A DNA stretch of 64,000 nucleotides, from contig OZ037858.1 in NCBI GenBank assembly GCA_964035575.1, forward strand, positions 434,001 through 498,000, read 5' to 3'. This stretch comes from Rhynchopus sp. YZ270_cl-10 (lineage: Eukaryota; Euglenozoa; Diplonemea; Diplonemida; Diplonemidae). Below the pieces are notes generated by a model. The model was not told where the DNA came from. It saw only the letters and a program-made list of their open reading frames with translations, and searched no databases. Of the stretch, positions 1-10,400 are shown piece after piece; positions within the stretch are counted from its first letter, which is position 1, and each line of letters starts with the position of its first letter. The position numbers were made by a program, and so were the translations under genes.

Positions 1-1632
1 ATTGTGTCGCTTGACGCCTTTGGTGACCCAGGCGACTCAGGCGACGATGCACGAGGCGGCGGCACACGGAACGACGAGTTCGATGTGTTTGCGCTTGCAA
101 CACCGCCGCCACCGCCGCTCTGGTACACAGTAGACTCAATCCCCCTTACAGTGTCATCCAAGTGCTGCAAAAACACATCCACACGCTGATAGCTCTCACT
201 AAACCGTTTGTCCAGCTCCACAACGACGTTGTGCTGGCTGTTAATCTTCGCACTCACCTCGGTCAGCTCTCTGTTGTGTAAATTGAGCAAGGAATGAATC
301 ATGTGTGAATTGTGAATACCTGTCGACCTTTCCATCCAGAATATTGAGCCGATCTGCGTCTGCACGTGTATGCTCTTGCTCTACGACGAGGGCTTGGACG
401 TCACTCTGCATCTCGGCCTTGAAGGTGTCGAGGATGGACTGGGTTTCTTGTATCAACGTTTCCTTTGTCACGCTGCAGGCCTCCGCCGTCTCCTCGCAGC
501 GTCCGACAACCGCACGCTCCACCTCGACAAGACGCTCCGAGAGAAGCTTCTCTGCGGTGCTCACCTTTTCACGGATGCTTTCCTCCGTTGCCTTCACTTC
601 GTCGAGGTGGCGGAGCGAGTCGTCAAACTGTGTCATGAAGTTGTCCACCATCATGTAGTTCTCGGTGAACCGCTTTTCTAGTATTTCATGACTTTCATTC
701 AGCTTTCCGCTGACCCCTGTCAACTCCCGCTCTAACTTGCCTTCAAGAGCAGAAAACTTTGCACTAAGTCCAGCTGTGACGTCATCGTAGGCACCAAGCT
801 GTGCACCCATTCCTTGTATTTCTGCTGCAACTGCGCCTTTGAGGTTGTCGACGGAGACTGAAAAGAGTTGTTGCGTTTCTTCGACAACGGTGCTCTCAAT
901 TTCCTGCCGGAATGCGCCCATTGCACGCTCTACTTGGCCTGCGACAGCGACGCCGACAGCATCGCACACTTCCCTCGCCTTTGTGGCGGTAGTGGACATT
1001 GGGTGCAACGACGCTTCACACAAGAACACCCGCCGCAGCTCCTCTAGGATGTGTGCATGCCCCGAGAACGCTTCATTCATGCCACGCTCAATCGACTCCG
1101 ACAAAGCCACTGCCTGCTGGTCAGCGCGCGCCCGGTCGTTCTTTTGTGTGTCTTTAATGTGGCGCATCTGCACCTCAACCTCGTCCATGAAGTCTTTGCT
1201 TTGTTGCAAAAAATGGTCAAGTGTGTGTTGCGTCATGCCACTCTCGCCTGAGAATTTTGGAGGACTCAATGCCCTGGAGTGAACAGGGTTCGCGCCCGTC
1301 TCCAACTCGTGTATGCGGGCCTGCATCGCGTGCATTTCTTGACGGAGCGCAGCGTACTCACCACCGTCCTGCTGTGGAAGGGTCTGGCTGCTGACAACCG
1401 ACTGCAGGCGGGAGATCACCAGCTCAAGGGAGTTCACTTTTGTCGCCAATGCGTTGATCTGCTGTGCAGCCGCCTTATGCTTGACCTGCGACCCACTCTC
1501 CATCTGCGACATGCCCGAAATCCGGTCCCTCCGCTCTGCGGTGACGCTCACCCTCACATCTGCCAGAGAGTCGGTCAATTGATGCAGCAAACTGTCCGGG
1601 CGGCCTAAGTCATCCCTCGCCGGAAGCGGCAT
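1..1632 (-). CDS. Coiled-coil protein, two exons seen, 3' end beyond window
   Basis: No family recognised. Exon 1 is 320-1632 (start ATG at 1632). A 49-nt intron at 271-319 (donor GTATTC, acceptor ACAACAG) joins in phase 2 to exon 2 (270 down to 1), which stays open to the window edge, so the C-terminus is missing. The visible part is about 527 residues. It is mostly long charged helices rich in Glu, Gln, Lys and Ala, then a low-complexity stretch with poly-Gly, Ser and Pro (SSPESPGSP). Such a layout fits a cytoskeletal or scaffold protein, but that is inference. The splice is supported because the frame after the intron reads a sensible helical continuation (ELTEVSAKINSQHNVVVELD). A pyrimidine-flanked AG lies 17 nt before the ATG, a possible trans-splice acceptor. 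Confidence 0.8.
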
Positions 1633-2599
1633 TTCTATTGTGTAAACCGCTGGAGCGTGGCGATGAGATGGGTGGGAGGAGGAGGGGGGAGGAGAGGTAT
1701 GTGAAGTGCTTAACGCAAACAGAGATTACATCAAAAAGGGTTTACAAAGTGATCATCAAGCATCGTACTGACTTCGTATTTGCCTCGTGTGCATCCATTC
1801 AAAGCAGGGTGTAAAGTGGGGTGAAGATAGTGGGTGAATATAGTGGGGTAGAAAATAGATAGAATATGGAGGGTGGTGGGATGTGGGTGTGGAACAACTG
1901 TTTGTTTTTTTTTGCTTTTTGTAGTTTTTTTTTTTGAAATTCCCGGGCATATTCTTCCCCTAAATGAAAAACAAAAAAAGGGGGGAGGAGGGGGTTGAAA
2001 AGTGCAAAACATCTCCATGGGATCAGGCATCAGAAAGAAAAGCTGACATGATGACTGGACCATAGTGATCGTGAACATACATCAACCCCACCCGTACACA
2101 TGCTGATTCTAACGAGACATAGATTACGAATTATCCTTTTGCTTTTTGCTTTTGTTATTTTTTTTTTTTGAAATTTTTGGTTGCATCATCGACACCCGAG
2201 GATGAGCTCCACTATATTTTTTCTTTTCTTTGAATGGAAAAACAACTTTTTTTTTTGACATTCATTTATTGGGGAAAAGAGAATTAAACAAAAACGTTTG
2301 TCATTTTCGATGGGGCAATATTGCACCACGAAAATCTCCAAAAAATCCCGGGCAGACTTTAGCGCAAAGCCTGCTCCGGGAGCGGGGAATTTTTTTCCTT
2401 TGGTACAAAGAGATCATGGAAACAATAGGCACAGGGGTTCGTTACAATGCACACGGAAAATAATATTGTTTTTGTCTTGTTTTTTTTTGTTCGATAATCA
2501 CCCAAAGGGGAAAACTTTTCTGCCTTTTTTTGTCAATTTAAAATCACTCTTTCAGTACATAATTACTATCAAGAAGTCGACCAAAAACAAAAAAAAAAA

Positions 2600-2655
2600 G
2601 AGAAGTTGAAAGTGCAAACGCCTCACCGTTCATCGGCGGACGCAGACACTGGTTC
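2600..2655 (-). repeat. Dispersed hairpin repeat, class II
   Basis: Full copy with the shared core GCAAACGCCTCACCG, TTCAT loop and CGGCGGACGC. On the transcribed (minus) strand it folds as two stacked 5-bp stems (GCGTC/GGCGT and CGCCG/CGGTG) closing a 5-nt loop. Confidence 0.75.
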
Positions 2656-2786
2656 TCCGCGGGGCGAAAAAAAAATAATGAAAATATGAACCTTCATCTG
2701 ATCACATCTTATAAAATACCAGCAAATTTTTTGGTCTGTGAACACACGACACATTACCTTGAACACTTGGAACAAAAAAAAAAAAC

Positions 2787-2837
2787 AAAGAAAAGTTTAT
2801 AAGATGATCCTAAGCCTCTCGTGCTTAGTCACCTTAA
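2787..2837 (-). repeat. Dispersed hairpin repeat, class I
   Basis: CTAAGC and GCTTAG close a 7-nt loop; the flanks AAGTTTATAAGATGA and GTCACCTTAAA are shared with other class I copies. Confidence 0.75.
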
Positions 2838-3473
2838 ACAAACTGTGACACTAATTGAACAAAACAAAGACACTTAGAAGATGGAAACTCTGCCTCTCTA
2901 GGCACAACACATCTAAGAAGAGGGAATGCTATTGAACGGCAATACCGTCCATTGAAACAGGGGGAGGGGTCATCGATCACAGCCCACGGTACACTTAAGT
3001 CGCAGGAAGTTTAACAGGGTTGAAAGGTAGTTGTGCACATCTGTTCAGGACGCAGACATCTCTGCGGGTTAAAAAAAAATTAATAAAAAGGGGTTTCCCC
3101 ATTTCCAAACCGACAACCGACTGCCAAGAGAAGTGGAAAGTGAAGGGGAAAAAAGACACCCCCGCCAGGACAGACGCAGATGATAAAGCTGGAAAAAAAA
3201 AAAAAGGTAAGACAGGTTCTTTCGTACGTTGATAATCCTTTGCGCTGTGTATCACCATTGCTGCCTGCCTCTGAGATGTATCAGAGTTGTCGATTGTTGT
3301 ACATAAAAAGAAAACAGAAAAAAAAATGAACAAACTTTCCCCTTTCATCGTTTTGTATCTTGTATATGTGGGTACCCGAATAACGACCCCCCCAACTTCC
3401 AAACGTTTTCATCCTTACTTTCTTTTGTCTCCCTTTTGGTACCCATCTCCCCATTCATTACACTCTGTATTTT

Positions 3474-6122
3474 TTACACAAGAATCTCAATCATGAGAAG
3501 GTGCACCTCGTGGCTTCCGATGGACGCAGTGTACGTGACGGGCTCGTTTGTGAACTTGGCGACCATCTTGCCTGTGAAGAAGTCGGTCAGGCCGTACACA
3601 CTGGAGACCTGAGTGCCCTTCATGCCGTACTTGACTGGGTCGACGGTGAAGGTGTAGTTGTGGCTCGAGCCACGCGCCACGTTGGTCAACACACAGAGAA
3701 GCTCCTTGGATGTGGCGGACAAGTAGGTGGAGGTAGTGACCTCCTGGTACGACACACCCAGCACCGGTGGGTGCGGGCCTCCGTGTGAGGTGCTGTGCTT
3801 GAAGTAGTCACGTGTTGCGCGTGGGTGGGTCGGGTGGTGGCGGATGGGGGCCGATGTCACCACCGACAGCTCGCGGCCAGACCTGCCTTGAATGAAGAAG
3901 TAGTTCGCCTTGCGCATCGCGTCGCTCAGCGTGCGCAGGTACGTCACCTCAGGGTCGTACTGTGGGTCCATCAGCTGGTCGTACACCCCCATCGCAGGGT
4001 TCTGGTTGTCGCGTCCCCCCAGGGAGAACCATCCCATCAGGTTCCCGTAGGTGAACTGCTTCGCAATCTTCGAGGAGAACACATCCGGGTTCGGGTAGAA
4101 GTCCTTCTGGAAGAACTCCTGTCCCATGCCGTAGTAGTACCCACCGTAGATCCCGCCAAACGCGTTCACAAGGCGGCGCTCACCCACGAACGACACGGAG
4201 AAGCCGACAAGCGTGAGGTACACAGTCATCACGTCCATGAAGGGCTCTGCGTTCGACTCGGTCAGGTACACCTTCTTTGTGGAGGGGCTCTGCTTGGCAC
4301 GCACCTGGCGCATCATCTCACGGTAGCCCGACACCCAGTGGGACCCACCTCCGAGGGTGTGGTTGTGCGACTTGTCCCAGCAGGGACGTGGGCCGGCAGA
4401 GGCAATCTGGTCCAGGTACACACCGTCCACTTCGTATGTGTTGACGAGTTCCGCAGTGACGTTGCTGATGGTGTCCTGCCAGTAGTTGGTGTGTGGGCAC
4501 ATGACGTTGAAGACGGCGCGCGACCCGTAGCTCTCCTCGTAGTTGGACAGGTCGCGGTCGGATGGGTTGAGCTTCGGGCTCGGGAGGTTCTTCGATGCGT
4601 ACTGCGTAGCAGAGTCGTCAGACCACGTCTTGGTGTTGATGTCAAAGATGCGGCCGTTGATGTACGGCGCCACACGCACGCCCTCAGCCTGGAGTGCCTT
4701 CACAACGGTGGGGAAGTTCTTGCGCGGGGGGAAGTACTCCGGGTAGTGTGTGTCGAACCCACACGTCACCTCTGTCGCGCACTTCGAGTAGTTGCTCCCC
4801 AGCTCATATCCAAGTGTGTCCCACTCGTACCAGTGGAGACCAATCTCGGTTCCTGCGGAAAGTCCGAAACGCTCCTTCAGGGCCTTGACTCTGTAGAGCA
4901 CGAGCTCCGGGTCACCTCCAGAGACGTTGAAGATGTCGTTCTGCTGCCAGTGCGAGTTGATCCACACACTCGAGTTGTCGAGCCAGTCGGGGATGTCCTC
5001 ACGCGTTGCGACAGGACCCTCCTTCGTCCAGTCAGCGTTCTCGAGGGCCCACTTCCTGTAGATCTGCGTGCTGTCCCACCACTCACCGTCGTACACGGTC
5101 AGCGTGACGGCGTAGTTCCCTACTGTCGTGGTCAGCGGCAAGCTGGAGTCGGGGGACACCGACATGATGCTTGCAGACGCGCTGGACGGGGCAGCCTTCT
5201 GCACCTGGTAGCTGAAGTGCTTTGTGCTGCCGGCCTTGTCGTGCGCGCCCATGTAGAAGCCAGACCACTTTGCGGCGGCGTCGTATGACGTCATGTACTG
5301 GTACGTTGCTGCGGGGTACTGGGGTGCGAACCCTGTGCAGGTGACGGGGAGGGTCTCGCCTGCGTGGCACTGCTGCCAGTTGGAGATGAGCCAGCTGGTC
5401 TCGCCTGTGGGGGAGGGGCTCGCGGCGGTGCCACCACGGAGCTGGTACTGCCCACCGGACTTGGTGACAGCTGTGCAGAAGGTGATGTTGACGCATGCGT
5501 CCTGTGCCTTCTCGAGGGTGCTGTAGCCCATGCAGCCTGTGGTGCTGCCTCCTGGGCAGCTTGGGACGTAGCCTTGCGTCTCCGGTCCCCACTCACAGGG
5601 CATGGCCTCGCCTTCGTACGCCTCCTGCACAGTGCCGCAGTCGTGCAGGATCCCGAAGCCTGCGTTCTCAAGGAGCTTGCTGCTGGTCTTCAGGATCACA
5701 CGGTCGACGTTGATCGTCCAATCCACGAGGGCAACGTTTCCGTCAGAGGTGAAGGTAGGGAGGATCTCCAAGAACGACTCGTTCAGGGCGATGCGCACGC
5801 TGACGCTGACCTTGCTGCCGATGGTGCTGTCGATGTTGTTGTAGTTCAGGGTCAGCACGTCACCCGCAACGTTGGAGACACGGTCTGCACTGTCCGTCGA
5901 CTGAAGCGTCCTGGTGTAGCCCCTGCTGTCAGCAACGGTAGCATGCCACAACGCAGAGTCACCGTCACGCAGCAGGTTTGCTCCCTGCGTTGAGCGGAAC
6001 TCCTGAATGTTCCCAAACGTTGATGCGTCTGTTGTAGTGTCAAATGTGGCCACAAGGAAATCGTTTTGCAGTGTCACACCACTCACAACCGCCGCCGATA
6101 ACAATACATTAAGACACCTCAT
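3474..6122 (-). CDS. Secreted DUF6259-type glycoside hydrolase-like protein
   Basis: Predicted 882-residue secreted enzyme. I start it at the ATG at 6122, which gives a clean signal peptide (MRCLNVLLSAAVVSGV). An upstream in-frame ATG at 6176 would put a His-rich leader before it. An AG lies 10 nt before the chosen ATG. The central and C-terminal part resembles the DUF6259 family, TIM-barrel proteins related to glycoside hydrolases. Seen features include GLHWYEWDTLGYELG, the strand VDGVYLDQIASAG near residue 570 with its likely catalytic-site Asp, then HNHTLGGGSHW. Several N-glycosylation sequons (NSS, NVS, NYS, NVT) fit secretion. The N-terminal 350 residues look beta-rich. The substrate cannot be read from the sequence; extracellular polysaccharide breakdown is inferred. 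Single exon. Confidence 0.8.
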   Translation of the reverse strand: MRCLNVLLSAAVVSGVTLQNDFLVATFDTTTDASTFGNIQEFRSTQGANLLRDGDSALWHATVADSRGYTRTLQSTDSADRVSNVAGDVLTLNYNNIDSTIGSKVSVSVRIALNESFLEILPTFTSDGNVALVDWTINVDRVILKTSSKLLENAGFGILHDCGTVQEAYEGEAMPCEWGPETQGYVPSCPGGSTTGCMGYSTLEKAQDACVNITFCTAVTKSGGQYQLRGGTAASPSPTGETSWLISNWQQCHAGETLPVTCTGFAPQYPAATYQYMTSYDAAAKWSGFYMGAHDKAGSTKHFSYQVQKAAPSSASASIMSVSPDSSLPLTTTVGNYAVTLTVYDGEWWDSTQIYRKWALENADWTKEGPVATREDIPDWLDNSSVWINSHWQQNDIFNVSGGDPELVLYRVKALKERFGLSAGTEIGLHWYEWDTLGYELGSNYSKCATEVTCGFDTHYPEYFPPRKNFPTVVKALQAEGVRVAPYINGRIFDINTKTWSDDSATQYASKNLPSPKLNPSDRDLSNYEESYGSRAVFNVMCPHTNYWQDTISNVTAELVNTYEVDGVYLDQIASAGPRPCWDKSHNHTLGGGSHWVSGYREMMRQVRAKQSPSTKKVYLTESNAEPFMDVMTVYLTLVGFSVSFVGERRLVNAFGGIYGGYYYGMGQEFFQKDFYPNPDVFSSKIAKQFTYGNLMGWFSLGGRDNQNPAMGVYDQLMDPQYDPEVTYLRTLSDAMRKANYFFIQGRSGRELSVVTSAPIRHHPTHPRATRDYFKHSTSHGGPHPPVLGVSYQEVTTSTYLSATSKELLCVLTNVARGSSHNYTFTVDPVKYGMKGTQVSSVYGLTDFFTGKMVAKFTNEPVTYTASIGSHEVHLLMIEILV

Positions 6123-6359
6123 TGTGTCGTGTCTGTTGGTGTGGTGTGGGTGAGCAAGAGAAAGAAAAATATACATCGATTGTTACTTTGCCATTGCGGG
6201 AGTTTGGTTAGAGAGCAACACAAGAAGGGGGAGGAAAGGGGAAAGGGAGAAAAAGGCGGGAGGACGTAGGGTATCGAACAGAGGTGTACGACTACCATTC
6301 AATTCCCATTGCACCCCCCACACATAAACCATCCCTTTTCACTCCAAAAGGAGAGCAAA

Positions 6360-6412
6360 AAAGAAAAGTTTATAAGATGAACCTAAGCCTCTCGTGCTTA
6401 GTCACCTTAAAG
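6360..6412 (-). repeat. Dispersed hairpin repeat, class I
   Basis: CTAAGC (6383-6388) pairs with GCTTAG (6396-6401) around CTCTCGT. It is nearly identical to the copy at 2787. Confidence 0.75.
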
Positions 6413-6534
6413 AAAATACGTAACGTTGCTAGCCTAGCGTTTTGCTGCCTTTTTTTGAACATGGGGATAGGTATAAGCCCTCCCAGCGATTTCTTAATAG
6501 AACACCTCATTTATGCAAATAAACAAAATTAGAC

Positions 6535-6602
6535 TGGAAATACAACAGCCCCACTCGAGACAGTGCACCTAGGTACATAACCGGGTGTACCGGGATGAAC
6601 CC
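6535..6602 (-). repeat. Dispersed repeat, class III
   Basis: Shares GAAATACAA..AGCCC, AGTGCACC and GTGTACCGGG with the copies at 7935 and 18033. The internal GTACAT/ACCGGGTGTACC segments are partly self-complementary. Confidence 0.5.
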
Positions 6603-6681
6603 CCCAGCCAGAAAAAAACAACCCCTTTCTTATGCTCTATTAAAAGAGCCTTTTTCCCTCTAAAACCCCTTTTTTTTCATT

Positions 6682-7821
6682 TTAATATTGCGCTAAGGAT
6701 TGAACCATTGCATCGAGGCGGTTTTCATCTGCACCGGTCATACGTCTATCTTCTACCCCGTTTCTGAACATGATAAAGGTTGGGAAACCGTTTACAGAGA
6801 ACCGCAATTTTGCGGATTTGTATTTATCTGCATCGATTTTGAAGAAACCCACTTTGCCTGTATGTGCGTTTGCGATGGCGTTGAATGTAGGGGCGATTGC
6901 TCTGCATGGACCACACCAAGGTGCGTAAAAGTCTACAACCACTTTATCGTATTTTCGGACAAATAACAGCAACTCCATATCGTTGCCTTCCAGCACGCCC
7001 CCTGGAGGGATGTTCTTCGCTTTTTCCTCCATCTCCTCACAGCGTGACTCCAAATAGCGGTACATCGCCTCCGTCTTCTTCGGATCCCCCACCGGAACTG
7101 TATACCCCTTAGCTAACTGCTCCTTCCGAACGTACACCCGAAGCAACCCAGAGAGGTTCCCTGCTAGCTCCCCCATTGCGTTCATAACGTTGCCTCCGTG
7201 AATCAAAAAGAATTGTTTGTCGGTGAGACCATATTTTTGTCCGAGGGTGTCCTTAACGTCTTGGAGCGATGCGAGAGGGGGGAGGTACAGTTCTTCTTCG
7301 GTAGTAGGGAGGATGGCGTTCTCTTCGAGGCCATGCATAGCATAGGTGATGCGGATACGTGCCTCGCGTTTGAGATATTTTCGTTCAATAATAAATTTCC
7401 CAATATGTGGTAAAGAATCAGTGTCAACAGGGGAGACCAACAGCAGAGAGGAGTCAATCCGGTGAATGACAACAAGCTTATTGTACATTTCGGAAAGATC
7501 GTCAATAACAATCGCCTGCTGAGAGGGCTTCAAATCAGATTCACCGCACACAGCAAGGCTTGGCTGGGTTTCAATCACCTCCTCAAACGTCAACGGTGTT
7601 TTCGTCAACAGCTCCTTCTGCGCCTTTATGTTGTCCCCCTTCAACCCCAGCCGCTTTGCGCTCACGTATTCCTTCTGCTTTGTGGGGAACAATGCCCTAT
7701 ATATCCCATAGAGCACACCACAGAACAGAACACCCCACAGCACCACACCCCCCCATCCCTCCATGGGAGGGACGTCCTCCTCTGACAGCACCCGAAACGC
7801 GGATTGTGTTGGGTATGACAT
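6682..7821 (-). CDS. Membrane-anchored thioredoxin-domain protein
   Basis: 379 residues from the ATG at 7821 (MSYPTQ). An in-frame ATG lies 24 nt upstream, but an AG acceptor 13 nt before 7821 favours the later start. Layout: short N-terminus; one membrane segment at about residues 23-41 (VVLWGVLFCGVLYGIY); a middle region at 100-235 that may hold a ubiquitin-like fold (residues 155-232, FFLIHGG near 204); then a C-terminal thioredoxin domain (about 275-379). The active site is WCGPC at 302-306, the cis-Pro is in GFPTF (Pro347), and the family FYAPWC lead-in is intact, so dithiol/disulfide exchange is expected. With no signal peptide and a single anchor, it probably sits on a membrane with the redox domain on one face; the side is not determinable. 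Single exon. Confidence 0.85.
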   Translation of the reverse strand: MSYPTQSAFRVLSEEDVPPMEGWGGVVLWGVLFCGVLYGIYRALFPTKQKEYVSAKRLGLKGDNIKAQKELLTKTPLTFEEVIETQPSLAVCGESDLKPSQQAIVIDDLSEMYNKLVVIHRIDSSLLLVSPVDTDSLPHIGKFIIERKYLKREARIRITYAMHGLEENAILPTTEEELYLPPLASLQDVKDTLGQKYGLTDKQFFLIHGGNVMNAMGELAGNLSGLLRVYVRKEQLAKGYTVPVGDPKKTEAMYRYLESRCEEMEEKAKNIPPGGVLEGNDMELLLFVRKYDKVVVDFYAPWCGPCRAIAPTFNAIANAHTGKVGFFKIDADKYKSAKLRFSVNGFPTFIMFRNGVEDRRMTGADENRLDAMVQSLAQY

Positions 7822-7934
7822 TGTGCTGTTTTTCCTGTAGATCATAAAGTGAAAATGTAATTAAGGTACAGAACTCAAGATGGATGGAAGGATGGAGAAG
7901 GAGGCAAAGAGAAGAAAGAAAGTTGGCTTAAAAT

Positions 7935-8002
7935 ACAAAGCCCTCTTGTGAGCAGTGTACCGTGGTGTATGATGACCGGCTGTACCGGGGTGGACAATAC
8001 CA
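7935..8002 (-). repeat. Dispersed repeat, class III
   Basis: AAATACAAAGCCCTCTTGTG is identical to the start of the copy at 18033. It is followed by GTGTACCG and CTGTACCGGGGTG as in the 6535 copy. Confidence 0.55.
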
Positions 8003-8430
8003 AAACTACTAAAAGAATGGGGGTAAGGGGGGAAGGAGTGCGTTTTGTTATCGTTGTGTTGTTATGTCTAATATAAAAAAAGAGTCGTTTTTTTAATGTG
8101 CACAAAAAATATGAAAACCGTTTGCAAAAAGGCTAGGATTCGCTTCATTTTTTTTTGTTCGGGTTAGATTTTTTTAGTTACTTCAGTGCTTTTACCCTTC
8201 CTCATCCTGCATAAACTCCATCAGGAAAAAAAAAAGCCCCTTTTCGCGATCATTCACTCTTTAAACTTTGTCAAATTTATCTTTGAGTTTTTTCTTATCG
8301 TATCTTGGAAACCAACTCTATTTTCTGAAGCTAGATCAACCTCACTGCAGTGTCAATTCATTTCCCCCAAAAAAACCCACCCAGCCCTTCCCCACCCCCC
8401 TTGGTACATCACCGTTTGCAACTCATCCAT

Positions 8431-8472
8431 AAGAGAAGTTGAAAGTACAAACGCCCCTCACCGACACTGGTT
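8431..8472 (-). repeat. Dispersed hairpin repeat, class II (short)
   Basis: AGAAGTTGAAAGTACAAACG, then CCTCACCG and ACACTGG. It lacks the middle loop of the full-length copies. Confidence 0.6.
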
Positions 8473-8527
8473 TAAAAAGAAAAGTAAGGATGAAATGTCT
8501 TAACAAAAAAACCCTTATACTACCTGA

Positions 8528-9979
8528 CTATCCCACATGAGATTCTGGGGCCTCATGCGCTCTTTTGGAGAATAGAGGACCCATCTTTGCGACGACACGG
8601 AGCTCCATGACCTCTTCTGCCGACTTGGAGATATGTTCTGCGTGGAGGGCAAGCTTTTGCGCAGCACCGTATTTGACATCTTTACATTCTAAGTCGGGTT
8701 CGATGTCTGGATCGACGAGCCAATCCCATAGGAATTGGTCATCTGCAATGATGTTCCCCGCAGCTCTGCACCCTGCAAGCGCGCTGATCAATCGGAGACA
8801 TCCTATACGCACACCCTTCAACCCAGAGGACCTAGACTCAAACAGACGCTGCAGGCTGTAGTCCTTCTCCATAATTTTGATCAACCCTTCGGATTGGTCG
8901 CCACGCTCAAAGATTTCCGCAAGACCGTGCATACCGGACTCAATAACGTCAGGTTGACGCGAATTTGTTGCGCCAACCAATATTTTATAGTCCAAGGAGG
9001 AAATAAGATGCTCCAAACCTGCCGCGCTCTGACCGACTCCTGAAAGAACCTGCAATGCACGGAGACTGAGTGAATCATTGCGGAGATCAACACAGAAGGT
9101 CTTTGCAACGGAGACCCAACCCTGCTCTATTGCGTACAGTGCGTTCTCGCTGGAATGTGCACAGAAGTTTGCGATAAAACGCAGCGCAAACCCGGACACT
9201 GATTCAATCATATTCTGTTGTGCCAACCCTGCCAACCGTGCACCCAACCCCCTCCTTGTTGTCATAAACTGTACTCCATGGGGGGACCTAGAAAGCAACT
9301 CCAGTACCTCTAAATAGTTCATGAGAAGCAGTACATCTGTAGTGGCCTCTTCTACGCTGTCAACCAGAAGGTCCATCACACCGTTGCTCTTAAGGAATTC
9401 AAACCCATCCTTCTCTTCAGCACGAACAACGCCAGCAAGAAGCCCTTCCATGACTCTGACGGTGACAGCATCCTTCCGTTGAAGCAGCTCCTTCACCTCA
9501 GTGAGGATAACCTCTGTTGCGGGCTTGCTGCTCATAGTATGCGGACCGTTGTGTCTGCGCATTGCGTGTGTTAAGCAGGACACTGCACGTTCACTTACTG
9601 AAGTGTCTTCATCGTGAAGAAACCCAAGAAACAGCTTGGTCACCTCTAAACAAGGCGCTTCTATGGTGAAGAGAAACTCTTTGATGGCAATTTCAGAGTA
9701 GATCTGTCTGTGCGGCAGTGGGGCCTGTGAGGTGTAGTAGGATGGTTGTGCCTGCAGGATGGCTTTGCGTGCTGTAGTGTCCTCAGCGAGGATGGAGAGA
9801 AGTCGTTTTGCGCTGTCTTGGTTCGAAGGTGCGGCGTCAATTAAAAGGGCGAAGAGGGAGGGGTGGCAGAGTGCAGTGTCAACGAGACTCTCGCCACGTC
9901 TGCACGAGACTATCCAGGAATCTAGCAGCTCGTTGGTGTCGCGTTCATTTGAAAGAACTGCCTTCAAGGTGTCTTCCAT
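8528..9979 (-). CDS. PSMD5: PSMD5-like 26S proteasome assembly chaperone
   Basis: 483 residues from the ATG at 9979 (MEDTLKAVLS), with an AG acceptor 17 nt upstream (CCATCAG). It is an all-helical ARM/HEAT-type protein. Length and the C-terminal block (ESRSSGLKGVRIGCLRLISA, then CKDVKYGAAQKLALHAE) resemble 26S proteasome non-ATPase regulatory subunit 5 (S5b), which binds the Rpt1-Rpt2 base module during assembly of the 19S particle and is absent from mature proteasomes. The assignment is by general resemblance, since ARM-repeat proteins have few fixed residues. Single exon. Alternatively it could be another cytosolic ARM-repeat protein. Confidence 0.65.
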   Translation of the reverse strand: MEDTLKAVLSNERDTNELLDSWIVSCRRGESLVDTALCHPSLFALLIDAAPSNQDSAKRLLSILAEDTTARKAILQAQPSYYTSQAPLPHRQIYSEIAIKEFLFTIEAPCLEVTKLFLGFLHDEDTSVSERAVSCLTHAMRRHNGPHTMSSKPATEVILTEVKELLQRKDAVTVRVMEGLLAGVVRAEEKDGFEFLKSNGVMDLLVDSVEEATTDVLLLMNYLEVLELLSRSPHGVQFMTTRRGLGARLAGLAQQNMIESVSGFALRFIANFCAHSSENALYAIEQGWVSVAKTFCVDLRNDSLSLRALQVLSGVGQSAAGLEHLISSLDYKILVGATNSRQPDVIESGMHGLAEIFERGDQSEGLIKIMEKDYSLQRLFESRSSGLKGVRIGCLRLISALAGCRAAGNIIADDQFLWDWLVDPDIEPDLECKDVKYGAAQKLALHAEHISKSAEEVMELRVVAKMGPLFSKRAHEAPESHVG

Positions 9980-10400
9980 TTTGATTGTTATGTTGTCTGA
10001 TGGATAACAGAGTGCTGGGGGGTGGTAGGTAGAAGAGGTGAATAAGAAAGTGAAGGAAATGGGTGGGGAGGAGGGGTGGGGTGGGGGAGGGGGAGGGGGG
10101 TTGTCTTTTCGAAAGTTGACACACACTGTGTCGTACACAAACGTTTGTTTTCTTTTGCAAACAGTGTCCCAGAGTGACACTGCCTGCGGCACACGAAGAA
10201 AGCTGGGGACATAAAAAAAAACGCACCAAGTGCCAAAGCAAATGGAAAAATGGAACTGAAACAGCCTGAAGGATAGCTGAGCCTCAGTGAGGCACACCTA
10301 TCTTATAAAACAGCTGGGGGTGTGGGGGGAAAATAATTATTATGTACGATGTACAGGCCATAGCACGTCATCGTTTTGTTCAAAACACTCCCGCATTCAC
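9980..10400. other. Spacer, nothing further seen
   Basis: A G-rich tract on the plus strand (10020-10105) lies just before the acceptor of the upstream gene and reads as a pyrimidine tract on the transcribed strand. No gene or class I-III repeat copy was found. Confidence 0.5.

Larger units (their letters stand above)
1633..3473. other. Gene-free spacer, AT-rich with hairpin repeats
   Basis: There are long A and T runs and no open frame with protein-like composition. It holds one class II copy (2600-2655) and one class I copy (2787-2837) of the dispersed hairpin repeat. Short open frames here are Lys/Phe-rich artefacts of the A/T runs. Confidence 0.6.
6123..6681. other. Spacer with two hairpin repeats
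   Basis: No gene is seen. It contains a class I copy (6360-6412) and a class III copy (6535-6602), separated by AT-rich sequence. Confidence 0.6.
7822..8527. other. Spacer with class II and III repeats
   Basis: No gene is seen. It holds a class III copy at 7935-8002 and a degenerate class II copy at 8431-8472. The rest is AT-rich with homopolymer runs. Confidence 0.6.

Noticed and set aside
1731-2078. Minus-strand frame with PPPPPFFCF and KKKTTKSKKKQ
   Set aside because: It is generated by homopolymer runs, with no acceptor, domain or codon bias.
2787-2837. Class I repeats as tRNA genes or tRNA-derived SINEs
   Set aside because: GGTTCATC on the minus strand only loosely resembles a B box, and no cloverleaf, A box spacing or CCA-adjacent stem fits.
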